Assembly (NCBI GenBank): GCA_042408785.1
Contig: JBHOQU010000054.1
Span: 1 to 51,327 of the forward strand
Direction of reading: 5' to 3'
DNA from: JAUQQI01 sp042408785
GTDB lineage: Bacteria > Chloroflexota > Dehalococcoidia > JAUQQI01
Length of the DNA: 51,327 nucleotides
Shown here piece after piece: positions 43,299-51,327 of the stretch (its first letter is position 1; the number at the start of each line of letters is the position of its first letter). The position numbers were made by a program, and so were the translations under genes. The notes under the pieces were generated by a model. The model had not been told where the DNA came from. It searched no databases and was given only the letters and a program-made list of their open reading frames with translations.

Positions 43299-43791
43299 TT
43301 TCAGCCTGAAGCTGCCGGACGGTGGCGTATACCTGGTCGACGTGGCCCCTTAGGTGTTCCACCAGCAGGTATTCGACCACCTGCGCACCGGTTAGCTCGC
43401 CCCGGTCGGGGTGGACGGCGGTGCGGCCGAAAGCCTCGGCCGGGAGGCGGCTCAGCCGGGTCCGGGTCTCTTCGGCCAGCCGGCTCAGCCGGGCCCGGGC
43501 CTCTTCGGGGGTCCTGGGGCGGCCGTCGGTAAAGCCGTGGGTCCGGCGCTGACGCTCGGCCTCGGTGCGGCGGCCGATGGCCGGCCGGTCCTCCTGGGCC
43601 AGCCTTTCGAGCTGACCCACCCAGAAGTCCTGGGACTCGAGGGCATGGCCGATGACCTGGGCCACGGACCACTCATTCGGGGCGGGCGGCCGGTCGAAGA
43701 GGTCCGGGGGCACCGAATCGATGGCCTCCAGCAGCCGGCGGTTAACCTCATCGACGGCCCGGATAAGCTCGGGAACGCGGTCTTCGCTCAT
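43285..43791 (-). CDS. DinB-superfamily protein
   Basis: The 168-residue product starts at ATG 43791 after GGAGG. It is a four-helix bundle of the DinB/YfiT class, with metal-binding His in VIGHALESQDF and EHLRGHVDQV. Family members include thiol-S-transferases such as bacillithiol or mycothiol transferases. It is the first gene of a four-gene - strand set with the CPBP, aldolase and MBL genes. Confidence 0.85.
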   Translation of the reverse strand: MSEDRVPELIRAVDEVNRRLLEAIDSVPPDLFDRPPAPNEWSVAQVIGHALESQDFWVGQLERLAQEDRPAIGRRTEAERQRRTHGFTDGRPRTPEEARARLSRLAEETRTRLSRLPAEAFGRTAVHPDRGELTGAQVVEYLLVEHLRGHVDQVYATVRQLQAESDRV

Positions 43792-43938
43792 GATTGGGGC
43801 CTCCAGCGACGGAATCTTGCTCCTAAACACTTTACCCCCAGCCCCCCGACCCGGTCAAACCGGCGGACGGGCCGGCCTGCGGGGCCCAGCCCGCCGGGGC
43901 GTGCGGTCAGCAGGGATAGCCCGAAAACCTTCGCCGGC

Positions 43939-44355
43939 TCAGTCGGCCTCCGTCAGCTCGACCCGGTGCTCGATTCGGGCCACGCCCCTGATGGTGGCGG
44001 CCACCGAGCAGTATTTCTCCTCCGAAAGCCTTACGGCGTCGGCGACGGCCTTGGGGTCGAGGCCCCGGCCCTGCACCCGGTAGGTGACGACGACCCGCCG
44101 GAAGGCCCAGGGCGGGTCGGGGTCCTGCTCGCCGGAGACGACGACCTCCAGACCGGTGAGCTTCTGGCGCTTTTTCGTCAGGATGTTCACCACGTCGTAG
44201 CCGGTGCAGGCCCCCAGGGCCAGCAGGAGCAGCTCGGCCGGCTTGAGGCCGATGCTTCGGTCCGGGGGTAGGCCCGAGATGACGGCGCTGTGGCGGTTGC
44301 TGTCGACGCCGACGAAGTTAAACTCGCCGACCCAGCGGAGGCTGACTTCTGCCAT
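43939..44355 (-). CDS. OsmC-family protein 2
   Basis: The 138-residue product has the OsmC fold with PAELLLLALGACTGYDVVNILTKKRQ and the helix VADAVRLSEEKYCSVAATI. Both Cys expected in the OsmC/Ohr peroxidase family are present: one in GACTGYD and one in KYCSVAA. It may therefore reduce organic hydroperoxides. It is divergent from uvrA and not closely related to the OsmC at 38725. Confidence 0.92.
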   Translation of the reverse strand: MAEVSLRWVGEFNFVGVDSNRHSAVISGLPPDRSIGLKPAELLLLALGACTGYDVVNILTKKRQKLTGLEVVVSGEQDPDPPWAFRRVVVTYRVQGRGLDPKAVADAVRLSEEKYCSVAATIRGVARIEHRVELTEAD

Positions 44356-44385
44356 GCGTATAAGCTGTTGTCAGAATGCTAAGTC

Positions 44386-44415
44386 TTGTGGGTGTTCTCC
44401 CAAGCATGATACAAT
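44386..44415 (+). promoter_or_regulatory. uvrA promoter
   Basis: TTGTGG (44386-44391) and TACAAT (44410-44415) are separated by 18 bases. The leader to the uvrA ATG at 44428 is only a few bases. No LexA-like palindrome is visible nearby. Confidence 0.55.
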
Positions 44416-44427
44416 ACCTGACCGGAT

Positions 44428-47313
44428 ATGCCTCTTGACCGGATCATCGTCCGCGGCGCCCGGGAGCACAACCTCAAAAACATCGACGTCGAGATCCCCC
44501 GTGACAAGCTGGTGGTTATCACGGGGGTTTCCGGCTCCGGAAAATCCTCCCTGGCCTTCGATACCATCTACGCCGAGGGCCAGCGCCGGTATATTGAGTC
44601 CCTTTCGGCCTACGCCCGCCAGTTCCTCGGCCGCTTAGAAAAGCCCGACGTCGACTACATCGACGGCCTGTCCCCGGCCATCTCCATCGACCAGAAGGGC
44701 GTAAGCCACAACCCCAGGTCCACGGTGGGAACCGTCACCGAAATCTACGACTACCTACGGCTGCTGTTTGCCCGCATCGGCAAGCCCCACTGCCCCCGGT
44801 GCGGCCGGCCGGTGACCAAGCAGACCGTCCAGCAGATCGTTGATGCCATCTTCGGCCTGCCCGATGGTAGCCGGCTGATGATTATGGCCCCGGTTGTTCG
44901 GGACCGCAAGGGGGAGCACGAGCGGGTCTTCGAGGACGCCGCCCGGGCCGGGTTTGTCCGGGCCCGGGTGGACGGCGAAATCGTCGAGCTGGACGGGCCC
45001 ATCCGGCTGGACAAAAACAGGAAGCACACCATCGAAATCGTGGTGGACCGGCTGGTGCTGCGGCGCAACGACGGCCTCGACCCGGCCCGGGTTGCCGATT
45101 CGGTGGAGACGGCCCTCCGCCTGGCCGGGGGCATCGTGGGGGTGAGCGTGGTGGGGGGCGAGGAGCTGCTCTTTTCCGAGCACTTCGCCTGCCCCCACTG
45201 CGGGGTGAGTCTGCCCGAGATTCAGCCCCGGACTTTTTCGTTCAACAGCCCCCACGGGGCCTGCCCGGCCTGCACCGGCCTCGGTAGCCGGCTGGAGGTC
45301 GACCCGGACCTGGTCATCCCCGACAGAAACCTCTCCCTGGCCCAGGGTGCGATAAAGCCCTGGGCCAAGGCGGCCGAGCACGTGACCTGGTGGTTCCGGG
45401 TGCTTCAGGCCGTGGCCGACCACTACGGCTTCTCCGTCCACACCCCGGTGAAGGACCTGAGGCCCGAGCACCTCCACATCATCCTTTACGGGTCCAGGGG
45501 CGAGCGGGTCCGGGTGCGCCAGGTCGACGGCCAGGGCCGCACCCGGGAGCTTTATTTAACTTACGAGGGCATCATTCCCCACCTGGAGCGCCGCTACCGG
45601 GAGACGGATTCGGACTACGTCCGGATGGAGATTGAGCGCTACATGTCGGCCCGGCCCTGCCCGGCCTGCAACGGCAAGCGGCTCCGGCCGGAATCTCTGG
45701 CCGTCACCATCGACGGCAAAAACATCATGGACGTGGCGGCCATGTCCATCGCCGAGGCCGTCCGCTGGGTCGACGACCTTGAGGGGAAGCTTACCCAGCG
45801 GGAGCGGGCCATTGCTGAGCAGGTCCTTAAAGAGATCCGGTCCCGCCTCGGCTTCCTCATCGACGTCGGCCTCGATTACATCACCCTGGACCGGCCGGCC
45901 TCGACCCTTTCGGGCGGGGAGGCCCAGCGCATCCGGCTGGCCACCCAGGTGGGCAGCGCCCTGACCGGGGTGCTTTACGTCTGCGACGAGCCCTCCATCG
46001 GCCTGCACCCGGTGGACAACGGCCGGCTCATCGCCACTTTAAAGCGGCTCCGGGACCTGGGCAACACCCTCATTGTCGTCGAGCACGACGAGGCGATGAT
46101 CCGGGCCGCCGACTGGGTGATCGACCTGGGGCCGGGGGCCGGGGAGCACGGCGGGCGGGTGGTGGCCGTCGGGACGCCCGAAGACATCGCCCGCAACCCC
46201 AACTCCCTGACCGGCGCCTACCTTTCGGGCCGCAAGCAGATCCCCATTCCGGAGCGGCGCCGGCCGGGCAACGGCAAGTTCCTCGTCATCCACGGCGCCC
46301 GGGCCAACAACTTAAAAAACATCACCGTGGCCATACCCCTCGGGATGCTTGTCTGCGTGACCGGGGTCTCGGGCAGCGGCAAGAGCACCCTGGTGGACGA
46401 GGTCCTTTACAAGCGGCTGGCCCAGATCTTGTACGGCGCCAAGGACCGGCCGGGCGAGTGCGACTACATCTCGGGCGTCGAGCACATCGACAAGGTCATC
46501 GAAATCGACCAGTCGCCCATCGGCCGGACACCCCGGAGCAACCCCGCCACCTACACCGGGGCCTTCACCCCCATCCGGGAGCTTTTCGCCAGCCTCCCCG
46601 AGGCGAAGCTGCGGGGCTATGCCCCCGGCCGGTTCTCGTTCAACGTCAAGGGGGGCCGGTGCGAGGCCTGCGAGGGGGCGGGCTTCGTCCAGATCGAGAT
46701 GCATTTCCTGCCGGACGTTACGGTGCCGTGCGAGGTTTGCAAGGGCCGCCGCTACAACCGGGAGGCCCTGGAGGTGAAGTACCGGGGCAAGAGCATCGCC
46801 GACGTCCTGGACATGACCGTGGCTGAGGCCCTGGAGTTCTTCGACGCCTTCCCGGCCATCCGGACCAAGCTCCAGACCCTGGCCGACGTCGGCCTCGGTT
46901 ACATAAAGCTGGGCCAGCCGGCAACCACCCTCTCCGGGGGCGAGGCCCAGCGGGTGAAGCTGGCCACCGAGCTTTCCCGCAAATCCACCGGCCGCACCCT
47001 TTACATCCTGGACGAGCCGACCACCGGCCTCTCCTTTGAGGACTGCGCCGCCCTGCTCCGGGTGCTTCAGCGGCTGGTGGATGCCGGCAACACCGTGGTG
47101 CTTATCGAGCACAACCTCGAGCTTATCAAGTGTGCCGACTGGATTATCGACCTGGGACCCGAGGGGGGCGACCGGGGGGGCTACGTGGTGGCCACGGGGA
47201 CCCCGGAGCAGGTGGCCCAGGTTGAGGCCTCGTACACCGGCCGGTTCCTTCGGGAGGTTCTGGCCCGGGCCGGGCGGCTGGCCCCGGCCGGGGTTGAGGG
47301 GGGCGGTGGATAA
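44428..47313 (+). CDS. uvrA: Excinuclease ABC subunit A
   Basis: The 961-residue product has both ABC modules and zinc fingers of UvrA: first P-loop GVSGSGKSSL, SLSAYARQFLG, zinc finger 1 CPHCG with CPAC, second P-loop GVSGSGKSTLVDEVLY, zinc finger 2 CEACEGAG with CEVC, signatures TLSGGEAQR (two copies) and late GPEGGDRGG. It scans DNA for bulky lesions with UvrB. It starts at ATG 44428, a few bases after the promoter. Confidence 0.98.
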   Translation: MPLDRIIVRGAREHNLKNIDVEIPRDKLVVITGVSGSGKSSLAFDTIYAEGQRRYIESLSAYARQFLGRLEKPDVDYIDGLSPAISIDQKGVSHNPRSTVGTVTEIYDYLRLLFARIGKPHCPRCGRPVTKQTVQQIVDAIFGLPDGSRLMIMAPVVRDRKGEHERVFEDAARAGFVRARVDGEIVELDGPIRLDKNRKHTIEIVVDRLVLRRNDGLDPARVADSVETALRLAGGIVGVSVVGGEELLFSEHFACPHCGVSLPEIQPRTFSFNSPHGACPACTGLGSRLEVDPDLVIPDRNLSLAQGAIKPWAKAAEHVTWWFRVLQAVADHYGFSVHTPVKDLRPEHLHIILYGSRGERVRVRQVDGQGRTRELYLTYEGIIPHLERRYRETDSDYVRMEIERYMSARPCPACNGKRLRPESLAVTIDGKNIMDVAAMSIAEAVRWVDDLEGKLTQRERAIAEQVLKEIRSRLGFLIDVGLDYITLDRPASTLSGGEAQRIRLATQVGSALTGVLYVCDEPSIGLHPVDNGRLIATLKRLRDLGNTLIVVEHDEAMIRAADWVIDLGPGAGEHGGRVVAVGTPEDIARNPNSLTGAYLSGRKQIPIPERRRPGNGKFLVIHGARANNLKNITVAIPLGMLVCVTGVSGSGKSTLVDEVLYKRLAQILYGAKDRPGECDYISGVEHIDKVIEIDQSPIGRTPRSNPATYTGAFTPIRELFASLPEAKLRGYAPGRFSFNVKGGRCEACEGAGFVQIEMHFLPDVTVPCEVCKGRRYNREALEVKYRGKSIADVLDMTVAEALEFFDAFPAIRTKLQTLADVGLGYIKLGQPATTLSGGEAQRVKLATELSRKSTGRTLYILDEPTTGLSFEDCAALLRVLQRLVDAGNTVVLIEHNLELIKCADWIIDLGPEGGDRGGYVVATGTPEQVAQVEASYTGRFLREVLARAGRLAPAGVEGGGG

Positions 47314-47358
47314 CCGGGTTGGCAGCAGCCGGCCCCGGTGTGGGATAGTTTAGGGGCG

Positions 47359-47610
47359 ATGCGGCGCTGTCCGAAGGTTAAGGTCTTCCGGGACGAAGAC
47401 GGCCACCCGGCCTACTTCTGCACCCACAAGGGCTGGGGCGGCCGCCGGGCCCGGTACCTGCCGGCCTGCGTTTACGCCAAGGCCGACGGCATAAACCCCG
47501 AAACCGCCCCCTTCACCGGGGGCCGGCGGTTCGGCTTCTGCACCTACTACCGGGAGTACCTGCGCCGCCTCCGGGAAGGCCTGGATACGGCCAACATCCC
47601 CGAACGTTAG
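47359..47610 (+). CDS. Small four-cysteine protein of unknown function
   Basis: The 83-residue product (ATG 47359) has four Cys in MRRCPKVK, YFCTHKGW, PACVYA and FGFCTYYR, with a strongly basic composition (RRARYL, YLRRLREGL). The Cys pattern suggests a zinc or iron-sulfur site, but no family is recognised. It lies just downstream of uvrA and convergent with the SDR gene. The two stops are joined in a 12-bp palindrome, TAGGCCGGCCTA (47608-47619). Confidence 0.6.
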   Translation: MRRCPKVKVFRDEDGHPAYFCTHKGWGGRRARYLPACVYAKADGINPETAPFTGGRRFGFCTYYREYLRRLREGLDTANIPER

Positions 47611-47616
47611 GCCGGC

Positions 47617-48384
47617 CTAGCGGGGCGGCATCCGCAGGCCGCCGTCCAGCCGGATAACCTCCCCGTTCAGCATCGGGTTCTCGATAATGTGCTGGACCAG
47701 CAGGGCGTATTCTTCCGGCCGGCCGAGGCGCTGGGGAAAGGGTATCTGCTGGGCCAGGGCGGCCCGTATCTCGGCCGGGAGCTGGGCCAGCATCGGCGTG
47801 TCGAACACACCCGGGGCGATGGTGACGACCCGGATGCCGTTGCGGGCCAGGTCCCGGGCGGCCGGCAGGGTCAGGCTGACGACGCCCCCCTTGGAAGCGG
47901 CATACGCCACCTGCCCGATCTGCCCCTCGAAGGCGGCAACGGAGGCCGTGTTGACGATGACGCCCCGCTCCCCCTCCTCATTCGGCTCGTTTTGGGCCAT
48001 GGCCCAGGCCGCCAGCCGGAGGGCGTTGAAGGTGCCGATGAGGTTCACCTGAACCACCCGGGCGAACCGCTCCAGGGAGTGGGGACCGTCCCGGGTCAGG
48101 GTGCGCTCGGCCAGGCCGATCCCGGCGCAGTTGACCAGGATGTGCAGGGCGCCGAAGCGGCCCACCGCAAGTTCCACCGCGGCCCGGGTTGAGGCCTCGT
48201 CGGTGACGTCAGTGGGGGCGAAGGCGGCGGCCTCGCCCAGTTCCCGGGCCAGGGCTTCGCCGCCCTCCCGGTTCAGGTCGGCGATGACCACCCGGGCGCC
48301 GAGGCCGGCCAGACGCCGGACGGTAGCGGCCCCCAGTCCCGAGGCCCCGCCGGTTACTAAGGCGACGGCGTCGGTAACTTTCAA
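47617..48384 (-). CDS. Short-chain dehydrogenase, 3-hydroxyacyl-CoA type
   Basis: The 255-residue SDR has the NAD site VTGGASGLGAATVRRL, NCAGIGL, catalytic Ser and the YAASKGG motif (Tyr-x3-Lys) in VAYAASKGGVVSLTL. It most resembles type II 3-hydroxyacyl-CoA dehydrogenases (HSD17B10-like), which lack a separate acyl carrier. It follows the acyl-CoA dehydrogenase gene on the same strand by 22 bases, forming a fatty or branched acyl-CoA oxidation pair. Confidence 0.9.
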   Translation of the reverse strand: MKVTDAVALVTGGASGLGAATVRRLAGLGARVVIADLNREGGEALARELGEAAAFAPTDVTDEASTRAAVELAVGRFGALHILVNCAGIGLAERTLTRDGPHSLERFARVVQVNLIGTFNALRLAAWAMAQNEPNEEGERGVIVNTASVAAFEGQIGQVAYAASKGGVVSLTLPAARDLARNGIRVVTIAPGVFDTPMLAQLPAEIRAALAQQIPFPQRLGRPEEYALLVQHIIENPMLNGEVIRLDGGLRMPPR

Positions 48385-48406
48385 GGCAACCTCCTGGTTT
48401 TCGGGT

Positions 48407-49549
48407 CTAAGCGCCGCGGGCCCCGGTCAGGTGCCGCAGCATGATGAGCCGCTGGATTTCGCTGGTCCCCTCATAGATCTGCAACACCTTGGCGTCCCGC
48501 ATCAGTTTGGCCACGGGGAACTCCTCGCTGTAGCCGTAGCCCCCGAAGATCTGGACGGCTTCGGTGGCGGCCCACATGGCCGAGTCGGCGGCGAAGGCCT
48601 TGGCGTAGGCCGCCTCCAGGCTGTTGCGCCGGCCGGCCGAGACCTTCCAGGCGGCATCATAGGTGAGCAGGCGGGCGGCGTGGGCCCGCATCCCCATCTC
48701 GGCGATCTTAAAGCCGACGGCCTGGAAGTCCGCAATGGGCCGGCCGAAGGCCTGGCGCTGGGTGGCGTACCGGATGCACTCGTCCAGGCACCGCTGGATG
48801 ATGCCGACGCCGAAGGCCCCGATCATCGGCCGGGAGCGGTCGAAGACCTGCATCGCCAGCTTAAAGCCCTCGCCTTCGGGGCCGAGCAGGTTCTCCGGGG
48901 GCACCGGCACATCCTCAAAGACCACCTCGCAGGCGTCCGAAGCCCGCTGGCCCAGCTTAGGAAGCTTGCGGGTGACCTTTACGCCCCAGTCCCGCTCGAC
49001 GATGAAGGCGCTGATGCCCCGGTGGCCGGCCTGGGGGTCGGTCTTGGCAAAGACGACGAAGAACTCGGCTTCCCAGGCATTGGAGATCCAGATTTTGGTC
49101 CCGCTGATTTTCCAGCCCCGGCCATCCCGGACCGCCCGGGTCCTGATGGCCGCCACGTCGGAGCCGGCCTCGGGTTCGGTGACGGCATAGGCGGCGAAGC
49201 CGCCGTCGGCCAGCCAGCCCAGGTATTTCTTCTTCTGGGCTTCGGTCCCGGCCAGGACGATGGGGTCTGAGGCCAGGTTGTTGATGCCGAGGGCGGTGGC
49301 GATGCCCGTGCAGGCCCAGGCGATCTCCTCCATGATGAGGTTGGAATCGAAGACCGAGAGGCCGGCCCCGCCGTACTCCCGGGGTATCGTCAGGTTTATG
49401 AGGCCGAGCTCCCGGGCTTTCTTGACGATGGGATGGGGGAATTCAGCCGTCTGGTCGTAATGGGCGGCGACCGGGGCGACCTCCTGCCGGGCAAACTCCC
49501 GGGCCAGACCCTGGATCATCACCTGCTCTTCGGTCAGGTCGAAATTCAT
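48407..49549 (-). CDS. Acyl-CoA dehydrogenase
   Basis: The 380-residue flavoprotein has YAVTEPEAGSD, KISGTKIWISNAWEAEFF, and the C-terminal EAVQIFGGYGYSEEFPVAKLMRD with YEGTSEIQ. The catalytic Glu is expected in this last helix region (YEGTSE). It oxidises acyl-CoA to enoyl-CoA with an electron-transfer flavoprotein acceptor. A TAAAAT box on the - strand at 49583-49588 may belong to its promoter. Confidence 0.96.
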   Translation of the reverse strand: MNFDLTEEQVMIQGLAREFARQEVAPVAAHYDQTAEFPHPIVKKARELGLINLTIPREYGGAGLSVFDSNLIMEEIAWACTGIATALGINNLASDPIVLAGTEAQKKKYLGWLADGGFAAYAVTEPEAGSDVAAIRTRAVRDGRGWKISGTKIWISNAWEAEFFVVFAKTDPQAGHRGISAFIVERDWGVKVTRKLPKLGQRASDACEVVFEDVPVPPENLLGPEGEGFKLAMQVFDRSRPMIGAFGVGIIQRCLDECIRYATQRQAFGRPIADFQAVGFKIAEMGMRAHAARLLTYDAAWKVSAGRRNSLEAAYAKAFAADSAMWAATEAVQIFGGYGYSEEFPVAKLMRDAKVLQIYEGTSEIQRLIMLRHLTGARGA

Positions 49550-49610
49550 CCCGCAACCTCCCGAAAGACAAACCTCAAGGGTATTTTAATCCCCCGGCCG
49601 GTTGTACCGC

Positions 49611-50300
49611 TCAAACCAAAACGGGGGCGGCCGTGGGCCCGGCAGTCGGGGGCCGCCCTGCTGACCGGTAAAAGAGGCCGTAAAGGTAAGCGGTGACGGT
49701 CAGGGCGTAGAAGCCGGTGGCCAGGATGCCGACTCCGCAGAGCACCACGCCCAGGGGCGCAATCAGGTTAGAGACGGCCCAGGCAATAAGGGCCACCACG
49801 ATGTAGTTGCCGAGGTTGGCCCTTACCAGCTCCCACATCTCGTCGAACTTAAAGGCGGCCCCGAAGCTGCCCGCTGTGGCGTACTGAATGGCGATAATGG
49901 GCAGGATGGCGCTGTAAAGAAGGCCCAAGGGCAGGCCAAGGCACGAAAAAAGCAGGCTTACTGCCCCGGCGGCCAGGTCCCCATCGGTGCGGCCGGCCCC
50001 GGCCAGCAGACCCACCGCCGCGGCGCAACAGCCCAGGACCAGGACAGGCAAGGCGTAAACGAGGAGGATGAAGACGTAGATAAGACCCCGGCTGAAAAGG
50101 CGGCCCAGGTTCGACCACTCCGGCAGGTAGGGCCGCTCATCAAAGGCCACCCGGCGGATGATCTCGATGAAATAACCGGCAATAAAGGGTATACCCACCA
50201 GCAATATGCTAAGGACTAAAAACAGGACGCCGAAAATAAACTTGGCGGGCCACTCGCGGTCGGCGAAAACGTATGTAAAAGCCTCGCCCAGATTCGCCAT
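49611..50300 (-). CDS. DUF4013 membrane protein
   Basis: The 229-residue product has a DUF4013-type polytopic layout. FTYVFADREWPAKFIFGVLFLV starts the first helix, the ERPYLPEWSNLGRLFSRGL signature follows, and four to five helices come after, ending in a Pro-rich tail. DUF4013 proteins are of unknown function. A TATAAT box on the - strand (50332-50337) lies upstream without a clear -35. Confidence 0.85.
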   Translation of the reverse strand: MANLGEAFTYVFADREWPAKFIFGVLFLVLSILLVGIPFIAGYFIEIIRRVAFDERPYLPEWSNLGRLFSRGLIYVFILLVYALPVLVLGCCAAAVGLLAGAGRTDGDLAAGAVSLLFSCLGLPLGLLYSAILPIIAIQYATAGSFGAAFKFDEMWELVRANLGNYIVVALIAWAVSNLIAPLGVVLCGVGILATGFYALTVTAYLYGLFYRSAGRPPTAGPTAAPVLV

Positions 50301-50563
50301 CGAGATCCCCGGTCGTAATTAACTTAAAAAGATTATATCCGCCCCCGGACCTGCCCCGGGGCCGGAATCTTAAAGGTCCTAGCCGCTGGGACGCGTCCTG
50401 GCAGGTCTGGCCTTGTCGCCAGCCCGCCCCGGGGGGATTGGAGCGGCGCGGGCCCACCCATACGGTTGGGCCTGAAGCCGCCGAAAACTACCCCAAACCC
50501 ACCCGTTCGGAGGTTCAAATTGGGGCCGCAGAAAATAAAGATTAATGGATGTGCAACTGTCAT
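50301..50563. other. Gene-free stretch before the nosZ remnant
   Basis: I see no convincing gene in this 263-base stretch. It contains the TATAAT-like box for the DUF4013 gene and otherwise only GC-rich sequence with an AT-rich end (50535-50550). Confidence 0.5.
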
Positions 50564-50934
50564 ATGGCCATTAAGGTGAGGAAGCTCATGGCTAAGCAGT
50601 TTCGGCTGGGCCGTCAGGTGTTTCTTGGGGCGGTGGCCGGCCTAACGGCGGTGGCCGGCGGCTGTTCCTGTTTTGCCGGGAGGCGGTCCCGAGCCTGGGC
50701 GCCAGCCCCGATGAAATCATCCGGCGCCGCCAGTTAACCCCGGATGACGTCGCCGCCGCCCTGATGACCTATGTTCCCTCGGGCAAGTCCGATGACTAAC
50801 TGATGTGCGCCTCGGACGGCCACGGGGGGCAGGTCCTCGTTTTTGGGTTGCCGTCGATGCGCCTCTTGCGGGTCATAGCCGTATTCACCCCTGAACCCTG
50901 GATGCACCAAAAAAGTCTGGGCCGGAATGGATGA
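50564..50934 (+). pseudogene. nosZ: Truncated, frameshifted nitrous oxide reductase (nosZ) remnant
   Basis: The start codon (ATG 50564) and a signal-like peptide, RLGRQVFLGAVAGLTAVAGG, are in one frame. From about 50675 the next frame continues with LTPDDVAAALMTYVPSGK, then DD, a TAA stop (50797-50799), and LMCASDGHGGQVLVFG, PSMRLLRVIAVFTPEPW. These match the N-terminal part of Sec-type (clade II) NosZ, whose residue after DD is Tyr. After FTPEPW the similarity is lost and a TGA closes the frame at 50932. The reaction would be N2O reduction to N2, but this copy cannot encode it. Confidence 0.8.
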
Positions 50935-51327
50935 GGCGGCGGGTCCTATCCCGGCATCGGCGAACAACCAGCAAAGGAGGTGCCCGCCGCCATGCAGGTA
51001 AAAGTGAGCTTAACCCTTAATCTAACCGCTGTCTTGGGGTTATGGCCAGGGCGTCGGCCGCCCTTAATAAGCGGTGCGAGAAGGCCCATCCGGAGTGCTC
51101 AGGCCACTACCTTGCCGCTGACGGGTCCGCCCCTTACCGGCTCAGAAGCAGGTTTGGGACCGGCTGCAGCCGTGCCAGAACTGCGGGCGGTCCGTAAGGC
51201 CGGTCGGTGTCGGACCCGGTAGGGCGACCCGAGGTGCGGCGGTTTGCTGGGCCTTGGCCGCCTTCCTCACCCACTCGGCACAGCCGGTTTATCACCTCGG
51301 CGGCCGTGGCCAAGGGCCAGCAGGCCG
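50935..51327. other. Degenerate sequence after the nosZ remnant
   Basis: No gene is recognised in this 393-base stretch. An ATG at 50992 follows CAAAGGAGG (50975-50983) and opens a 77-codon frame to 51222, but its residues (rich in Pro, Leu, Arg, Ala) resemble no family. Other frames give Cys-containing fragments such as KRCEKAHPECSGHYLAADG. It may be eroded coding sequence, including further parts of nosZ or a neighbour. Confidence 0.5.

Overview
The window is a gene-dense, high-GC bacterial chromosome segment. Genes are tightly packed, and there are many GTG/TTG starts. It carries a Tad/Flp pilus locus with no secretin (RcpA/CpaC) and no other outer-membrane component, together with Sec and Tat lipoprotein signals. 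That points to a monoderm. The fused shikimate kinase/3-dehydroquinate synthase, the split glycine decarboxylase and a Sec-type (clade II) nosZ remnant suggest a thermophilic member of Chloroflexota. A deep-branching Bacillota lineage is the main alternative. This placement is inference from gene content.

Region 1 (1-14942, mostly + strand). It opens with the C-terminus of a cupredoxin and its terminator, then a divergent lipoprotein gene. Next come a cytosolic histidine kinase and an OmpR/PhoB-type response regulator, then a complete monoderm Tad pilus operon: two Flp pilins, TadE, a TadG-like protein, CpaB, an unusual receiver-CpaB chimera, TadZ/CpaE, TadA/CpaF, TadB, TadC, a vWA-TM-FHA protein, prepilin peptidase, and a DUF192 protein fused to a membrane domain. 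Sets of three repeats with an 11-bp period lie both upstream of the kinase and at the regulator/pilin junction. They suggest that the regulator controls itself and the pilus.

Region 2 (14943-22287, + strand). After a small decayed gene, a good sigma-A-type promoter precedes a compact operon: Nudix hydrolase, gcvT, a GNAT acetyltransferase, gcvH, gcvPA, gcvPB, a PHP phosphoesterase and a luciferase-like flavin oxidoreductase.

Region 3 (22228-34063, mostly - strand). This is a housekeeping block of aroKB, hslV, aroE, aroC, mltG, ruvX, a membrane protein with a baseplate-J-like exterior, and alaS. It is interrupted by a coiled-coil/nuclease-like protein and a broken glycosyltransferase pseudogene on the + strand.

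Region 4 (34277-39267, - strand). One promoter serves an operon of an OsmC-like protein, a di-iron oxygenase-like protein, a CoA-binding protein, a Tat-lipoprotein-dependent ABC importer and a small alpha/beta protein. This is a candidate uptake-plus-oxidation module with no obvious described counterpart.

Region 5 (39373-51327). It holds a PQQ-type sugar dehydrogenase, a metallo-beta-lactamase fold hydrolase, threonine aldolase, a CPBP protease, DinB, a second OsmC, uvrA, a small Cys protein, an SDR and acyl-CoA dehydrogenase pair, and a DUF4013 membrane protein. It ends in decayed DNA containing the broken N-terminal part of a nitrous oxide reductase gene.
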